From Sorghum bicolor (lineage: Eukaryota; Streptophyta; Magnoliopsida; Poales; Poaceae): a DNA stretch of 64,000 nucleotides. Below the pieces are notes generated by a model. It was not told the origin of the DNA. It ran no database searches and worked only from the letters and a program-made list of their open reading frames with translations. Position 1 is the first letter of the stretch, and each line of letters starts with the position of its first letter. Location: positions 21,218,771-21,282,770 of the forward strand of contig NC_012878.2 of the NCBI RefSeq assembly GCF_000003195.3, given 5' to 3'. This document shows positions 21,481 through 33,943 of this stretch, piece after piece. A program made the position numbers and the translations under genes.

Positions 21481-22635
21481 GTTCTCCTTCCAGGATCTCC
21501 TCTGTTGAGGTATGGTGCACACGAGCCGGGTAGGTTGCCTGCTGCTTCTTGGGGTAGGGACACTCCTTAGCAAAGTGCCCCATCTTGTGGTAGTTGTAGC
21601 ATGGCCCCTTGGTCATGTTGTTGGTGGCAGGTGCTGCACCTTGAATTGCCTTTGGCTTGGCAGGAGCAATGGCTACCTTGTACGGCTTCTGCTGCGTTAG
21701 ATGCCCTACGTTCCTTCTCTGCGGCGGTCGGAACCTAGCACCTAGGGTAGGGGGACGATACTGCTGACGCCCTGCCACTGGTGCCCTGGACTGAGACGAT
21801 CCAGCTTCAAAAGCCCTCTTGTGGGACTTGGATGCACTATAGTTGTTGTTATTGTTTTCCTAGGTCAGACACTCACTGATGTAGGCATTGAAGGTAGCCC
21901 GGGTTCCTGTACCCATGGTCTTTAGCATCTTTGGGCTCAAGCCCCTCTGGAAACTAGCGATCTTCTTGGCCTTTGTGTTAACAAATTCAGGAGCGTAACG
22001 GGCGAGATTGTTAAAAGCGTGCAGATACTCCTTCACGGACTTCGTTCCATGGGACAGCCTCATGAACTCTCCAACCTTCATTTCCACCACACCCAGAGGA
22101 ATATAATTTCCTCGAAAGGCGGTGGTGAAGCGGTTCCAAGTGATAGGGGTCCCCTCTAGGTAGGTGGTACGATGATGGGACCACCAAATCCCAGCAGGCC
22201 CTTGCAACTGATGCGCTGCATACTCTGCCTTGAGCTCTTCGGTCATCCGAAGAAGACGGAACTTTTGCTATATGGTGTTGATCCACTCATCTGCCTCGAG
22301 CGGTTCCAAGGCCTCCTTAAAGACCGGTGGTTTAGTGTCCATGAAGTCCTTGAAAGAGCTGTAGTGATTGACTTCACGACCGCCCTGGTTATCCCCACGG
22401 CGGGTATTGTCAGCGATATTGCGCAAGGCCTTCTCCATGTTGCGCTGCATCTGCTCCATGTTGCGTTGGCTCCCCAGAAACTGCGTGAAAAAAACACGTC
22501 CACAGTGTACAGAGGAGGGGGTGGTAGTGGTGGTGATGGTGCTCTCTCCTCATTCCTTTGAGCCCCACCTCCGAAAGTACCTGCTCTAAGACCAGGGTTG
22601 CTGTTACCCCCGCCATGTGTTTGCACCATCTGCAT
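21481..22635 (-). pseudogene. Tek-1 gag
   Basis: The start ATG at 22635 is in the context ATGCAGATGGTGCAAAC, as in Tek-2. The central gag domain (GIWWSHHRTTYLEG, FNNLARYAPEFVN, ASFQRGLSPKMLKTM) lies at 22246-21860. The nucleocapsid knuckle reads CYNYHKMGHFAKEC: the second Cys of CX2CX4HX4C is Tyr, so zinc binding should fail. Shifts near 22250 and stops near 21780 and 21860 break it. Gag would form the particle core. Confidence 0.8.
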
Positions 22636-22953
22636 GCGTCAATGATAAGCAGCCGTTAGGAGTTGCCATCAATGGTAGACATATGTAGAATTATGTCGTA
22701 CTGAATTTACTGAGGAAATAAATTCGCATAATAAATAGAGGCACAACAATTCATCATCCACACACACAACATCACTAACAGATTACTTAACATTCGAGCA
22801 ACAAGGTTCGCATACATCCAAAATTGCCACCATACATACACTGGACTTTCAGCATCATCACATAAAGTTTTACACATCCAAGATCCAACAGATTACAAGA
22901 CATGTCATGCAACAACAACATCAAAAGAAGGACTAGCTCTAGAGCTCTAGCAT
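22636..22953 (-). other. Tek-1 spacer between ORF0 and gag
   Basis: About 320 bases with no supported ORF. It is similar to 48802-49115 of Tek-2 and AT-rich in the middle. The side next to gag ends in a GCATGCAG that might act as a splice acceptor. Confidence 0.5.
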
Positions 22954-23995
22954 CTACTCGCTATGGTCACTGTACATGACGGAGCCTTCCTTGTCCTCAT
23001 CTCCACTAGCAGCTACCTCCAACTCTAGATCCTCATCCATCTCATCCTCAGAGTCTAACTCAGCTGCTCCAGGTAGGTGGTGAGGGTGGAGCTAGTTATG
23101 CAGCTGGTGGATCTCCTCATGCAGGTTCTCATTGTACTCCTCAGTATTAGCTAGCTGCTGCTCAAGCTCTAGTTGTCGGGCCCTCAGGGTGTCCTCCTCG
23201 TGCCAGGATTCATTCCTCTGACCAAGCACATGAACTAGCATGCGCTCGCTGTTCCTATGAGTGGTGGCCACCTTGTCTCTCTACTCTCTCACTGCGAGCA
23301 GGTCCTGATTCAGCTCACTGTTCTTCTAGACTGCCTGATACCTCTCTCGGGGTACGCGGGCCAACTCTGCCTGTAACCTCTCAACCTCAGTGTCAAACTC
23401 GCGTTGCAACTGACGCTTCTCATCCTGAACTGTGAGAAGGGACCCAGACAAGCATCAAACAATGCTCCAGACCCCCATAGGTCTTCATCAAAGCGAATAT
23501 AGCACTCATAGCTGCACTGTCACTGTGCTGATCCTCACCCGCACTCCTCTCTAGAGCGATCACTTCGGACTGATCCCACACTGAAGTGTAGGGGTCGCCC
23601 TGAGGAAACACCCCAGCGAAGGCATGGGCTAGCTCCTGCAGAAAACTCTCCATGATGTACCTCAAAACAGCAAAAGCTGCACTACTGGCACCCTGGAAAG
23701 GCGTGGTACCGTGGGACTCGTACACCCAGCCACCCCAGGCGGGGTCACCTCCACTGGTAGGGACTACTGCCTCGATCCCCACTAGGGTCCCATCACCAAG
23801 CTGCTCCTTGTTCTAATAGTAGTGAGGTTCCCTTCCTTCGGGATGCCCCATCGAGCTGAGGACCCACCAAAGCAAGGTGGGCATCCCAAACTCCTCCAGG
23901 AACTTGCTCTTATGACGTGAGCTCCTAGCTGCCAACTGATGGCGAGGGGCCCACCCACCAGTGGACTTGAGAGCGGTGAGCCTAGTGCGTGCCAT
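22954..23995 (-). pseudogene. Tek-1 ORF0: histone H3-tail-like protein, frame-shifted copy
   Basis: The ATG at 23995 opens MARTRLTALKSTGGWAPRHQ, aligned to residues 1-19 of histone H3 (ARTKQTARKSTGGKAPRKQ). It continues LAARSSRHKSKF. Here Arg8 is Leu and Lys14 is Trp, but APRHQLA is closer to H3 than the Tek-2 copy. A stop at 23813 and shifts near 23450 break the rest: a globular segment (GIEAVVPTSGGDPAWGGWVYES) and a coiled coil. The final acidic stretch (GDEDKEGSVMYSDHSE) ends at 22954. The span is 1042 bases, not a multiple of three. There is no histone fold. Confidence 0.75.
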
Positions 23996-24039
23996 CTGCT
24001 GAAAATAGAGTACCTTGGGTAAGATTGAGGATTATCTGT

Positions 24040-25109
24040 TGTCGAGGGTATCAGTAAGGGGTACCCTAACTGATGTACATAACGAAATCGCCTGTACGCA
24101 AGTCAAGGCCCCCAACTCGACGCTCTACCCAATCGCGCGTATAATCATCGACGGCCGCAGCCTCGAAGACGGAAAGGGCGTCGAGCGAATCGATCAGGGC
24201 TCGAGCGCCGACTACCATTGAATATGAAAACAGGCTCGAGCGAACCAGAGGGCGTCGAGCGCAAGGACGCCGCCCGCTGCCTGACGCGCGCACGGGAATC
24301 AGGGCATTTAATGCACCTGTCGCGTTCTCACCTAACACGCCAGTCACGGGAAACGTGATGGGCGACAGGCACCCATCCCGTCATTCTTTTTGCAGCCTTC
24401 CCCACCAAAAGATCTAGAGCCTGTCAGGACGCAGGAAGCAGGATTGGGACGTCTAATCAAGACCCCCTCGAGACATCCAAGGTCAACGCTCTGGATAGCA
24501 AGGCGCTACATGGCATACGACCCTCGACCGGACATGTTTCCTTCCTAGGGAAGGGATGGACGTCGAGTGACAACACTGCAACCACTCCGGCTTATCAGCC
24601 GCCATGACGTACAGGCGTGCAGCAGATAAGCCAGTCCAAGACGGCGCACAGAGCAGGATATAGGGGCACGCGTAATCATCATCAGGCTACCAAGACAGGA
24701 TGGCTCGAGACCACACCGGAATGGAGGCCTCGAGTAGGTCGGCGTGCCATACCTCTATCGACCCCTACTCTGATGCCTATACTAGTACCCTAGGCTCCTC
24801 CTTGGAACTATAAAAGGGGAGACCCGGGAAGAGATAAGACATCACACAATACACCACAACAACCCAACTCACCAGCCATACGTAGTAGTGCTACTCACAT
24901 CGCTACACCCCATACTACGCTTGTATTCACCCCTGTACAAGCACTTAGGTGCAGAATAATACAAATTCTCCTCCCCCGCTGGACGTAGGGCCTTCTCTTG
25001 CCCGAACCAGGATAAATCTTTGTGTCTTTTTGCATCACCATCTAGAAAGAGGAGCACGCATACAAATTCACTCGTTGGTGTGCCCCCCCCCATGGGGAAA
25101 ACACCGACA
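24040..25109 (+). mobile_element. Solo Tat-type LTR with target-site duplication TCTGT
   Basis: The 1070-base unit starts TGTCGAGGGTATC and ends ACACCGACA, flanked by TCTGT at 24035-24039 and 25110-25114. It matches the Tat-2 5' LTR (61697-62742) along its length. A TATAAAA box is at 24809-24815. It lies in the Tek-1 leader: flanking sequence (GAGGATTATCTGT and the AATTGGGACAGA stretch) is continuous in Tek-2 near 50190-50230. No internal part remains. Confidence 0.92.
24809..24815 (+). promoter_or_regulatory. TATA box of the solo Tat LTR
   Basis: TATAAAA followed by GGGGAGACCC, at the position equivalent to 62464-62470 in Tat-2. Confidence 0.6.
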
Positions 25110-25871
25110 TCTGTTATGATCTTAATTGAAATTGGGACAGATTTAATTAAGGGGAGGAAGTAAGCATTGATATGGAGTGAACATGATGCATGCACGAACT
25201 TACGATCTCACAAACTTAAAAGCAAAAGTTAACACTAATTGGTATATGCGGTGGCACACAACGTTCTCTCATAACGTAACTAGTGTTCTAGGCGAGAACG
25301 TGGTTAGCGTACCTGCAGAAAACTCATTTCAGCCCAACCACAGTATGAACATGCAAAACAAGAATTTAAAGCTATACACCCCACACACATAGACACCACG
25401 TCCATGCATATGGTGTGTTTCTACCCACATCATCGCCCTAGTGACGGCATCGCCTCTCAGGATAGAATCTCCCAACATGCGGTACTGTTTCCAAGCACAC
25501 CAAACATGTGTGCATGACACAACACCTAAGATCACTTCCCTAGATCGGCAGTGTATCCGATCATGCTCTGACAGCTCCCACTTACCGAGGAGTAGAGGAA
25601 GAATTGATCCATACATTACCACTCAAATGAATGGCACTCATACTATTGCACGCTGTATGAGCGACGAAATAGAAATATGATGGATAACCCCCAAGTCAGT
25701 ACTTAACTAGCCACCTTAGAGTCCTTATCTAGGCATAAAGGATATGACCATGGCACACTGTGTAGTTTTCCAAAACTCATTTTAACACCTTGATTATCAT
25801 TAATCGCATAGTTAACTTTTATTAATCAGTGTAAGTTTAATTAAGAACGTACTTATGAACAGTAACTCGCT
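25110..25871 (-). other. Tek-1 leader (between primer-binding site and ORF0)
   Basis: About 760 bases without a supported ORF, continuing to 23996 once the solo LTR is removed. It is homologous to the Tek-2 leader, which is split by Ath-3 (50169-50598 and 59690-60052). A long untranslated leader before ORF0 is thus common to both copies. Confidence 0.6.
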
Positions 25872-25890
25872 AAACCTTGCTCCGATGCCA
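25872..25890 (-). other. Tek-1 primer-binding site (initiator tRNA-Met, mutated)
   Basis: On the minus strand TGGCATCGGAGCAAGGTTT lies 2 bases inside the 5' LTR. It differs at two positions from the TGGTATCAGAGC of Tek-2, which pairs with the 3' end of initiator tRNA-Met. Confidence 0.75.
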
Positions 25891-25892
25891 GC

Positions 25893-28800
25893 TGTAACAG
25901 AACCACCCAAATTATAAGAGATTAAGCCTAATAGTGACCATTTGCACAGTCAAACCATCGAGCTTAAGCCCATATAATCCTGGTAGTCCGTGAAATCTGG
26001 AAGCATTTCAAACCACATATCGTACGTACAGCCAAGATTGTAATAAGTTCAGTGGTCACCATTCACAATTACATCCAGTTCGCATCATTCATCAAATACA
26101 TCAGAGTACTTGAAGTTATTACAAACCAAGTTCTCAAGTAGCGGGAGCTTCATAGTTTGAAAGTAACACACACACATTTAGTCTGATACAGTGCCATAAT
26201 TTGATCATTCCCACAAAAGCAAAAGAGAAGGAAGAGTAACCATCGCCCTTGGTCTAGTCATCACCCATCGCTGGGTACAGGCAGAGGATGCAATAACCAT
26301 AGTACATTTGCCCATCTGCAAAACAACATGGGGATAGAACCCTGAGTACGAGAATGTACTCAGCTAGACTTACCTGACATAAATCAAAATAAAGACTCTT
26401 CAAGGATCATGAAGGCTGTATAGTGGGGTAGCTGAGACTTTTTGCGAAAAGCACCACTCACTAGAAGTACATCTTGACAGTACTCTCCTTTCTTTTAATT
26501 AGCTTGAGGTTAGGTATTATTACCTATCATCTAGATTTGCACCTGTATTATTTCAAACAAATGTAGAAATATGATGGTACCTCATCATAGCATTCATAAA
26601 CATTAATCATCATAACCCAAGTGTTCCATAGTCCTTACTATGAGGACAGGGTCATGTCAAGTGCTCACTACCTAGGAGCGATGGCGATTCGAATCGATTT
26701 TTGACCAGCTGGCGAGTTTATTCCCCACACAAACCACACTCACCGATCAAGTGAGCTACAGATAACCGTATTACACTATCCAGGACCAAATCGCGGGTTC
26801 GGCAGGCACCACCAGTACCCGAGGACCGTTCCGGCGACCGAGGTATCCAAGGTATACGAAGGTTGCGCGCCGCGCCCTCATCGTTCTCCTCAACCATCAC
26901 TAATACAGCGCATGGCGGCTCGACTCCCGGCCCGGATAGTGTTCAGGCTTCGCGGTCGGAACGACTTATCCTTCCAGCTAAGTGTGGGGCATGCGTTCAA
27001 CATGACAAGAGGGCCGTCAACGATCGGTCCTTAATCGACACAGACAGGGGCACTATAGTCAATCCCACCATAAGACCCTGCCCGTTCTCAATTTCCTTTC
27101 CACACTTGGTTACCTTTCTCCATAGCATTATGGCTAATCAAACAGGTGTCCACCTATATCTCGCAGGTGACAGGGAATCACCCGACTTCTACCGTACTAA
27201 GCAAGCTAAGCATAGACTCCGCGCTTATCTACATAGGACAAAATAGATAACAAGGGGTGATATCAAGGAGTAAGTATGCATCAACGGCGTCAAGCAATTC
27301 CTATCACTTAAATGCAACATAGTAGAACAAGCATAATATAACAATTAAGTTAGCGAGAATAGGGAGGCTTAGAATGCTCCGAGGCTTGCCTTTCTCAATT
27401 GTGCTCGGCTTGTGGTCCGGGCACTCCTGCAGCACTTCTCCTGGCTCTGGTCCTCCTAGAAGTTCCTGCTCCTGGGTCTCCTCCTACTCCTCGGGTCCCA
27501 CCTCGTTATCCTGCGAGCCTGTATGATGCATGTGTGCTCATAAGTGGAGTGCGAGATGCCCGGGGTGCAATGCTTATGCAAGTGGGTACCAGACGACCAT
27601 GACATGGTGCATAGATGACATAGGTGGTTATTTCTACAAGGTAGTCAACATCATCCAAGAACATGTACTTGGATTGAGCATCTATTGCATTCTCTTCTAC
27701 CAATTGCTTTCATGGTTAACCAGCAAGCTAACATGATGCTTCAAAGATACACCAAACACCCTTTTATTCTATTTAATTTATACACAACAATTCTTAATTT
27801 ATTTAATCGCTTTTGGACCCACAAAAGTAGCATATGTTTCTGTTTATCAATAAATTCCATAAAAATTACAGCAGATCACTAGTCAACCATAAAGTCTACC
27901 ATAAATTTCTCATAATATTTGGACATTTATTTTGGGCTACAAAAATTACAAGATTATTCAATATAATTAAGTACAAATACCCTACTGTTGTCTAAGTGTC
28001 AAACAGCAAATTTCATATTTTTATAAAATACTTGTTAACATAAGAAACACTCACAAAAATTTCCAGATTAATTGCATGATCCAATTATTTATTAAAAACC
28101 ATAAACCACTGCCATGCAAGCATTTAAATCATCATAAATCAATTTATACAACAATTAATATGTGACATATTTTTCCCAAAGGCCAATCATCCATGCAGAG
28201 CCAACAAAATACGTCTCCTATTTTTCTGAGTCATATTTTAATTACTATGCATTTTCCAATTTTCAGCAAAAACATAGATTAAATATATTTGTACAGAAAA
28301 GTTGTTTAAACATGACATACAACCACACCGAACTGTAGATCTAGAATTATAGAACACACTACTATTTATTTCACCATTTTTGGAGCCCTGGATCTCAAGA
28401 TATAGATTTAATACCATTTAAACTATTTTCTAGAAATTATTTTCTGAAAAACCAATTCAAATCCGGAACGAAAAACACAAAAGACACCCGGATCTCTACC
28501 CGCCTTGGTCCCCCTGCGGCTGACAGTGGGTCCCCGACCCCACTGGTCAGCGTGACCGAGAGGGAGAGCACCTCCGACGAGCGGATCTCGTCGGCGGTGA
28601 GGTCTCCGGCCACGGGGTGAGCACCAACGTGCTCCCCGCAGCAAGGCGCACCCAAGGGTGCCCTTGGTTCAGCCGGAGGATGACCGGAGCACTCCCGCTG
28701 GCATGCATGGCGGCACGGCGGCGCTGCTCGCCTTGGCCAGGCCGCTCCGGTGGAGTAGAGCGCGCACAGAGTACCGTCTACGCTTCCTCATCTCACTCCG

Positions 28801-29804
28801 AACCTAACGCGCTAAAGAACAGGCAAAACAGGGAAGAAATGGGGAAGTTCCGACACGGCGGAGCTCTCCGATGAGCTCGGGCGAACTCCGGCGAGAGATT
28901 CAGGGTTCGTGGAGGGTTTTCACCTCGGTAGAGCGTGCGCAGTGGCTTACCGCGGCGAAGACGAGCACGACGGTGGTCTTGGCGCAGAGAAAGGGCCACT
29001 AACGCGGCCTGCGACGAGCGGCGGAGCGCTGGCCGGCAATGGCGCCACGGTGGTCACTGCTGCTGCGGCTGCGCTCGTGAGCGGAGAAGAAGAGAGGGAG
29101 CGGGAGGGGACAGAATGGCGCCTGGGGGCGCGGGGTGCCGTCCCGACCGGGGTAAGCCGGTCGGCCAGCGGCGCGTCCACGACGCCGGCGTATGGCCGCC
29201 ATGTGGCCGGCGTCGGGTGGAGCAAGGTGGGCGCCCGCGCACGGGAGAGGGGAGGGGGAAACTAGGCCACGCGGCTTGGCTGGGCCGAAAGGGAGGCGGT
29301 CGGCCCAGCAGCGCCTGCCCCTTTTTCTTTTTTTTTGAATTTCTTTTCTCCAAAAAGCTCAAATAAGATTTTTGAAGCCTTTGCAAATCATTTCAAGGGT
29401 TGGAGTAAAAAGAAGAAAGGTTGCCCACAAAATTCCCTACAACTTTGCTTTAACATGTAAATTCAAATTCCAAACAGAATTTGAATCACACACCAAAACT
29501 AGTTCTAGGTTTTCAATTAAATTCATTTTAGGGAATTTTGTATAAAATCCATTCCTCAATTTCCATAGGTCCAAAAATTTCACAGAATTACTCTTAATTC
29601 TTCTAACACCTATTTCAACTTGTTTTAGGCATCACAAGGGTTTTTGAACAAGCATACTATTTCTATCATATTTAGTTCATATGAAAAAAAGCACATAAAA
29701 TCACACTTGAACGAATGGCATGCTCATGTGATGCTATGCTTGATGAGAATGCTTATGGATGAGTTTATGAGACTAAGTGCATGCTTAACACCTAGGGTGT
29801 TACA
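25893..29804 (-). mobile_element. Tek-1 5' LTR
   Basis: 3912 bases between TGTAACAGAACC and GGGTGTTACA. It matches 14353-18153 closely apart from the 108-base segment the other copy lacks. The GC-rich island is at about 28480-29330. Confidence 0.9.
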
Positions 29805-29805
29805 G

Positions 29806-30740
29806 CCCACCCTTGATCTATGGCGGTGGGAAGGTCGTTTGATCCAACGGTGGAGAAGAGGGAGCACGCGGATCGCTGACGTGGCGTTGGAGTAGCTCCT
29901 ACTCCATCTCTCCCCTATAAATACCCCCTTAGAGAGCCTAGTTAAGCATGATGTATCTTAGGAAGAGATACTCTTAGCTAAGTGTGAGAATAGAGAGAAG
30001 AGAGTGAGGAGTTCCCCGAGGAGGAGTCCTGACCTGTCGGGAGTCTTCCTCTAGGAGCGCCTCAGCGGATCCTTATCTTCTAGTAAGTCTTCCTTCTAGT
30101 TGCCTTTCATTTGTGTACTTATAGTATTTACTTTCTGCCTTTGTTTATTTTAAGTATACAATCGGCCTACTGGCACATTGCTTTGCCTTGTGTGAAGTGC
30201 TCGAAACCTTAGATAGGTCTAGAGTAGTAGAATTAGTGTAGACGTGGTGTCTAGACTAAGTCTGCCCTTGTGGACTTCTTGTCGCACCTAAAGAACACCA
30301 ACAATGAAGCGTGATAGGCCTCTGCTAGACATTAGGAGTTCTCTTTAGTGTGTTGTTAGGCAAGTTGTAAATAATAGGTTGCCTGCATGGTAGCTGCCTA
30401 GGGAAGTGTTTCGCCACACCCTTTTCACCTATCGGCCACAGTAGGAAGGGAGTTAACTCTCACTATACTTACGGTAGCTTAGCCAGAAGCCAAATACTAT
30501 AAATACCTCTCCACACAATCCTAAGCCCTTTGATCATCATCCGACGACTCAATTGGTCTAGTTAATCCACTTCTCATTCCCCTTGGAAAATATGATACCT
30601 GGAATACTCCTAGTGAAGTGCTGCATTGACCACCATCCGCTTGCGGTTAAACCGTTTGCCACTTCTGGTGTCACACAAGCATTTCTAGTTCTGTACTAAG
30701 GACTGACAATCCTAGGCAGTAACACTAAGAAGAGTCAACA
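29806..30740 (+). mobile_element. Ath-1 3' LTR, second part
   Basis: Continuation of the LTR cut at 14351, giving about 1402 bases in all. It matches the Ath-3 LTR: the GGTTTGATCCAA-like stretch, TCCTACTCCA, a TATAAATA box at 29916-29923 and the final AAGAAG...CAACA. Near its end (30677) AAGCATTTCTAG resembles the start of a primer-binding region (see the fossil-site finding). Confidence 0.85.
29916..29923 (+). promoter_or_regulatory. TATA box of the Ath-1 LTR
   Basis: TATAAATA after CTCTCCCC, equivalent to 51133-51140 in Ath-3. Confidence 0.6.
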
Positions 30741-31859
30741 CCCAGTCTTTACAATTACCCCTAAGCCGCACTACAAGGTAGCGAAAATATAATCAATTAG
30801 AGAAGACTACATCAATAGTCTGGTTCCAACCTAAGGTAAGCTATGAGACTATTGCTGTATGGGGACGTACCGTTGGAGAAGAGACACCACAGAGGATGCT
30901 TGACCTAGGCACTTAGGTCCTACCAAACCATTTGGAGGAAGCTCCGAAGGTAACAATGTGATTGTCACGTCCCATGCTACTACACACTGATCCAGACAGA
31001 CCAATGATTTCTACGAGTATTCTAGCCCAAGCACCACCCTTACACTACGAATGATTACTCTATTCCCTATGCAAAGCAAATAAAGTAAACTCTTAAACAA
31101 AAGAACAATAATAACAACATACTTACTTAGTATTAGAAGTTGAATTGCCAAAGAATCCTAGAACCAAGGAGACTTAATCCCACAGGTACAAGGCGAAGAG
31201 GAGACACCCACATGTCGGACATCCTCTAAACTATCCCTCCACTCTAACTCTCTTAATCTAGAAGAAAAACTTTAATCTCACATAGAGACTACAAAGCTAA
31301 TCTCTCTTGTATGTGCCCTATGAGAAAGATCCATTCAAGGGACCCCCCTCATGCAAATTTTCTTTGGAAAATATGAATTAGGGTTTCTTAATTCCTCTAA
31401 CCTAGCTGTCAGGGGCCTTGCTTATATAGCCCTCTAGGAAGCACAACAATCCTCGGATCAAACAAACCTTGATCTATGATTATTATTGATCCCCAATGGC
31501 GGTGGAGGCAGGATCCAGGAGATTGCTCCTAATTGGCTCTCGAGGTGGGGCAGCCCTGCGGCCGCCAAAGGCAAGGGGCGCCCACCCCTGTCATCGTGAC
31601 TGCTAGGTCCCACCTTCTAGGGGGTGGCTTCTCGAGTCTTCTAGATTATTCTTTTTTGGTACGTGGTCTTTTCTCTCTATGTAAACCTGACATGTGGATC
31701 ATCTTTGGTTGTTTTCAGCTGATGCCCTACAGAAATAGATATTCACCAAAACTCATGCAATTCTGTCAGGTAAACCCCTAGTCTATGCTGATAATTATTT
31801 CTATAACATTCTTTTGATTAAGTTGACGGTTTAAAATTTATAGTTAACTACCATCAACA
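30741..31859 (-). mobile_element. M1: minus-strand LTR of the Ath-2 family, truncated on the left by Ath-1
   Basis: Its reverse complement starts TGTTGATGGTAGTTAAC and follows the Ath-2 LTR: the CTGACAGAATTG-like stretch, a GGGCGCCC block (31584-31600), a TATATAAGCAAGG promoter (31412-31424, minus) and the CTAGTAAG region. The last ~150 bases expected on the left are missing because Ath-1 is inserted there. To the right, from 31860, integrase coding sequence resumes in mid-domain, so M1 was inserted in Gyp-R. No internal region is seen on this side. Confidence 0.75.
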
Positions 31860-32115
31860 TCGAGGTTGTGAATAGAATTTCGTCTACTTTGTTAAGGGCT
31901 ATTTAAAGAAAATTAAGATGTGGGAAGAGTGCTTTCCTCATATTAAATTTGCTTATAAACATTTACTGCATTCTACTACAAAAATGTACCCATTTCAGAT
32001 TGTTTCCGGTTTGTTGCCACGAGCTCCAATTGATGTAATGCCTTTGCCATCTTCTAAAATACTAAATTTCCATGCTACTAAGTGTGTTGAGTTGATAATG
32101 AAACTATATTAAACA
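31860..32115 (+). pseudogene. Gyp-R integrase core remnant
   Basis: The first bases read EVVNRISSTLLRAI, the helix just after the catalytic Glu position of a Gypsy integrase. After a stop, MWEECFPHIKFAYKHLLHST and PFQIVSGLLPRAPIDVMPLP follow (31918-32060). The upstream core is cut off by LTR M1. It is a fragment only and cannot act. Confidence 0.7.
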
Positions 32116-33943
32116 ACTAAACAAAACATAGAATGATAAATATAAGCTTGCTGGTGATAAAAGTAGAAAAGTATAAAAATTTAAACTTAGAGATTTACTT
32201 TGGGTGCATTTAACAAATCAAAGATTTCTTGAGTTGTGCAAATCCAAATTGCTACCTCGGGTTAAAGGACCATTTAAAGTGCTAGAAAAAGTTAATGACA
32301 ATGCATATAGCTGGAATTGCTGGTAGATTTTGGGGTTAGTCCCACATTTAACATTACAGATATGAGGCTACATTTGGGAGATGAGGATGAGTTTGATTCT
32401 TGAATGACTCAAATGCAACAAGGATGGTGACGAGGATATCAACACCAATGATGCATCCACACCGACACTAGTACCTATTGCTGGTCCTCTTACTCATGCT
32501 CGTGCTTGTGATCGTAAACTTAATCATCAATTGAGTTCCCTCTAGAGCTCCTGTTCATGTTGTTCATACCTTAGAAATGTGTGCAGTCCTATTTTGTTAG
32601 GAACCAAGGAGAATACCGCACGGGAAAAGGACTCGCGCAAGCTGGATTCAGACTGCAGCACAACTCCATTTTGTGACAGTCACCACGGATGCATACGGAG
32701 TCAGATTTAGGCATTTTAGGACTTGATGGAAACCTTATTGAGTTTGGTATTATATTGATCCAGTTTCATATCGATATCTTCTCGAAAGCAGCGCCAATGA
32801 TCCAAATATCATTGAGAGATATTCCTGTCCATGGTGCTGCGTCACCTTAACATAGCCCAACAGGTTCTGTATCGTCTTAGGGTCTGTTACCGACATGTTG
32901 TAAGGTTGGAGTATGACCGAAATACGCTTCTTGTCATCCTCCCCACATCATATACACCTTAGCCACCACCAGGAACACTCAGGTCTTGTTTAGATCAAGT
33001 TTAGCTTTTGCTACTTTCTACTAAGCATGCTGAGTTGATGTTGTCACTGCATGATACAATATAACAAAACATAGAGCTTATGAATGATAAATATACGCTT
33101 GCTGATGATAAAGGTAGAAAGGAATTAAAATTTAAACCTAAAAATTTAGTTTGGGTGCATTTAACAAAGGAAAGATTTCTTGAGCTGTGCAAATTCAAAT
33201 TACTACCTCCGGTAAAATGACCATTTAACATGTTAGAGAATGTTAATAACAATGCATATAAGCTGAAATTGCGTACATATTTTAGGGTTAGTCCCACATT
33301 TAGTATTGTAGATTTAATGCCATATTTAGGAGAGGTGGATGACTTTGAGTCATGGATGACTCAAATGTAAGAAGGGGATGATGAGGACATCACCACCAAC
33401 GATGCATCGACGCCGACACCAGTACATATTGCTGGTCCTCTTACTCGTGCTTGTAAACTTAATCATTAAGTGAGTTCCCTATAGAGCTCCTATTCATCTT
33501 GTTTAGATCTTGGATACATTTGCACTATTGTTTTGATTAGAAACCAAGGAGAATACCAAATAGGAAAAGGACCCGCGTAGGTTGGATTCGGACTACAACA
33601 TAACTCTAATTTGTGAGTCACCACGGTTGCATACGGAGTTAGATTTGGGCATTTTTGGAGTTGATGGAACCTTATGAAGTCTACTTTTATATGTATCCAG
33701 TCTTATATCCATATCTTCTTGGAAGCAGCAGCAATAATCCAAATATGACTGAGATATTTTCCTGTCTAGGGTGCTACATCACCTTAACTGAGCCCAATGG
33801 GTTTTGTATCGTCTTAGGATCCATTACCATCACGTCCTACGGTTGGAGCATGATCCAAACACCCGTGTGGTCATCCTTCGCCCATCATATACTCCTTGGC
33901 TACCACCACGAACACTCATGTTTTGTTTAAATCATGTTTAGCT
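32062..33943 (+). repeat. Tandem duplication of about 940 bases in Gyp-R
   Basis: Unit 1 (32062-33004) and unit 2 (33005-33943) align from a CTACTAAG...TGAGTTGAT start to a CTTGTTTAGATCA...TTTAGC end. Each contains an integrase C-terminal remnant (WVHLTKERFLELCKFK in unit 2; NNAYKLKL, VSPTFSIVDLMPYLGE) and a GPLTRA-type tail. They differ by many substitutions and small indels, so the duplication is old. Confidence 0.75.

Larger units (their letters stand above)
14352..29805 (-). mobile_element. Tek-1: Tekay/Del-type chromovirus (interrupted by solo LTR 24040-25109)
   Basis: On the minus strand the order is 5' LTR (25893-29804), initiator-Met primer-binding site, leader, ORF0, gag, protease, RT, RNase H, integrase with a chromodomain-like tail, polypurine tract, 3' LTR (14353-18153). 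LTR ends are TGTAACA and TGTTACA. Flanks CCCAC at 14347-14351 and 29806-29810 look like the target-site duplication if the outer C and G are counted with the element. Left and right flanks join into one Ath-type LTR. All proteins carry lesions; the LTRs differ by indels and scattered substitutions, so it is older than Tek-2. Confidence 0.9.
9084..30740 (+). mobile_element. Ath-1: Athila-lineage Ty3/Gypsy element, 3' part (interrupted by Tek-1, 14352-29805)
   Basis: The visible part runs from RNase H through integrase, a post-pol ORF, a long 3' non-coding stretch and a polypurine tract to a 3' LTR starting at 13885. The LTR is split by Tek-1 and resumes at 29806-30740. The RNase H and integrase closely resemble those of Ath-2, and the 3' region matches Ath-3. 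The 5' part lies left of Tat-1, outside the window. On the right it ends in a minus-strand LTR (M1); CCCAG at 30741-30745 would be its target-site duplication. Confidence 0.8.
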
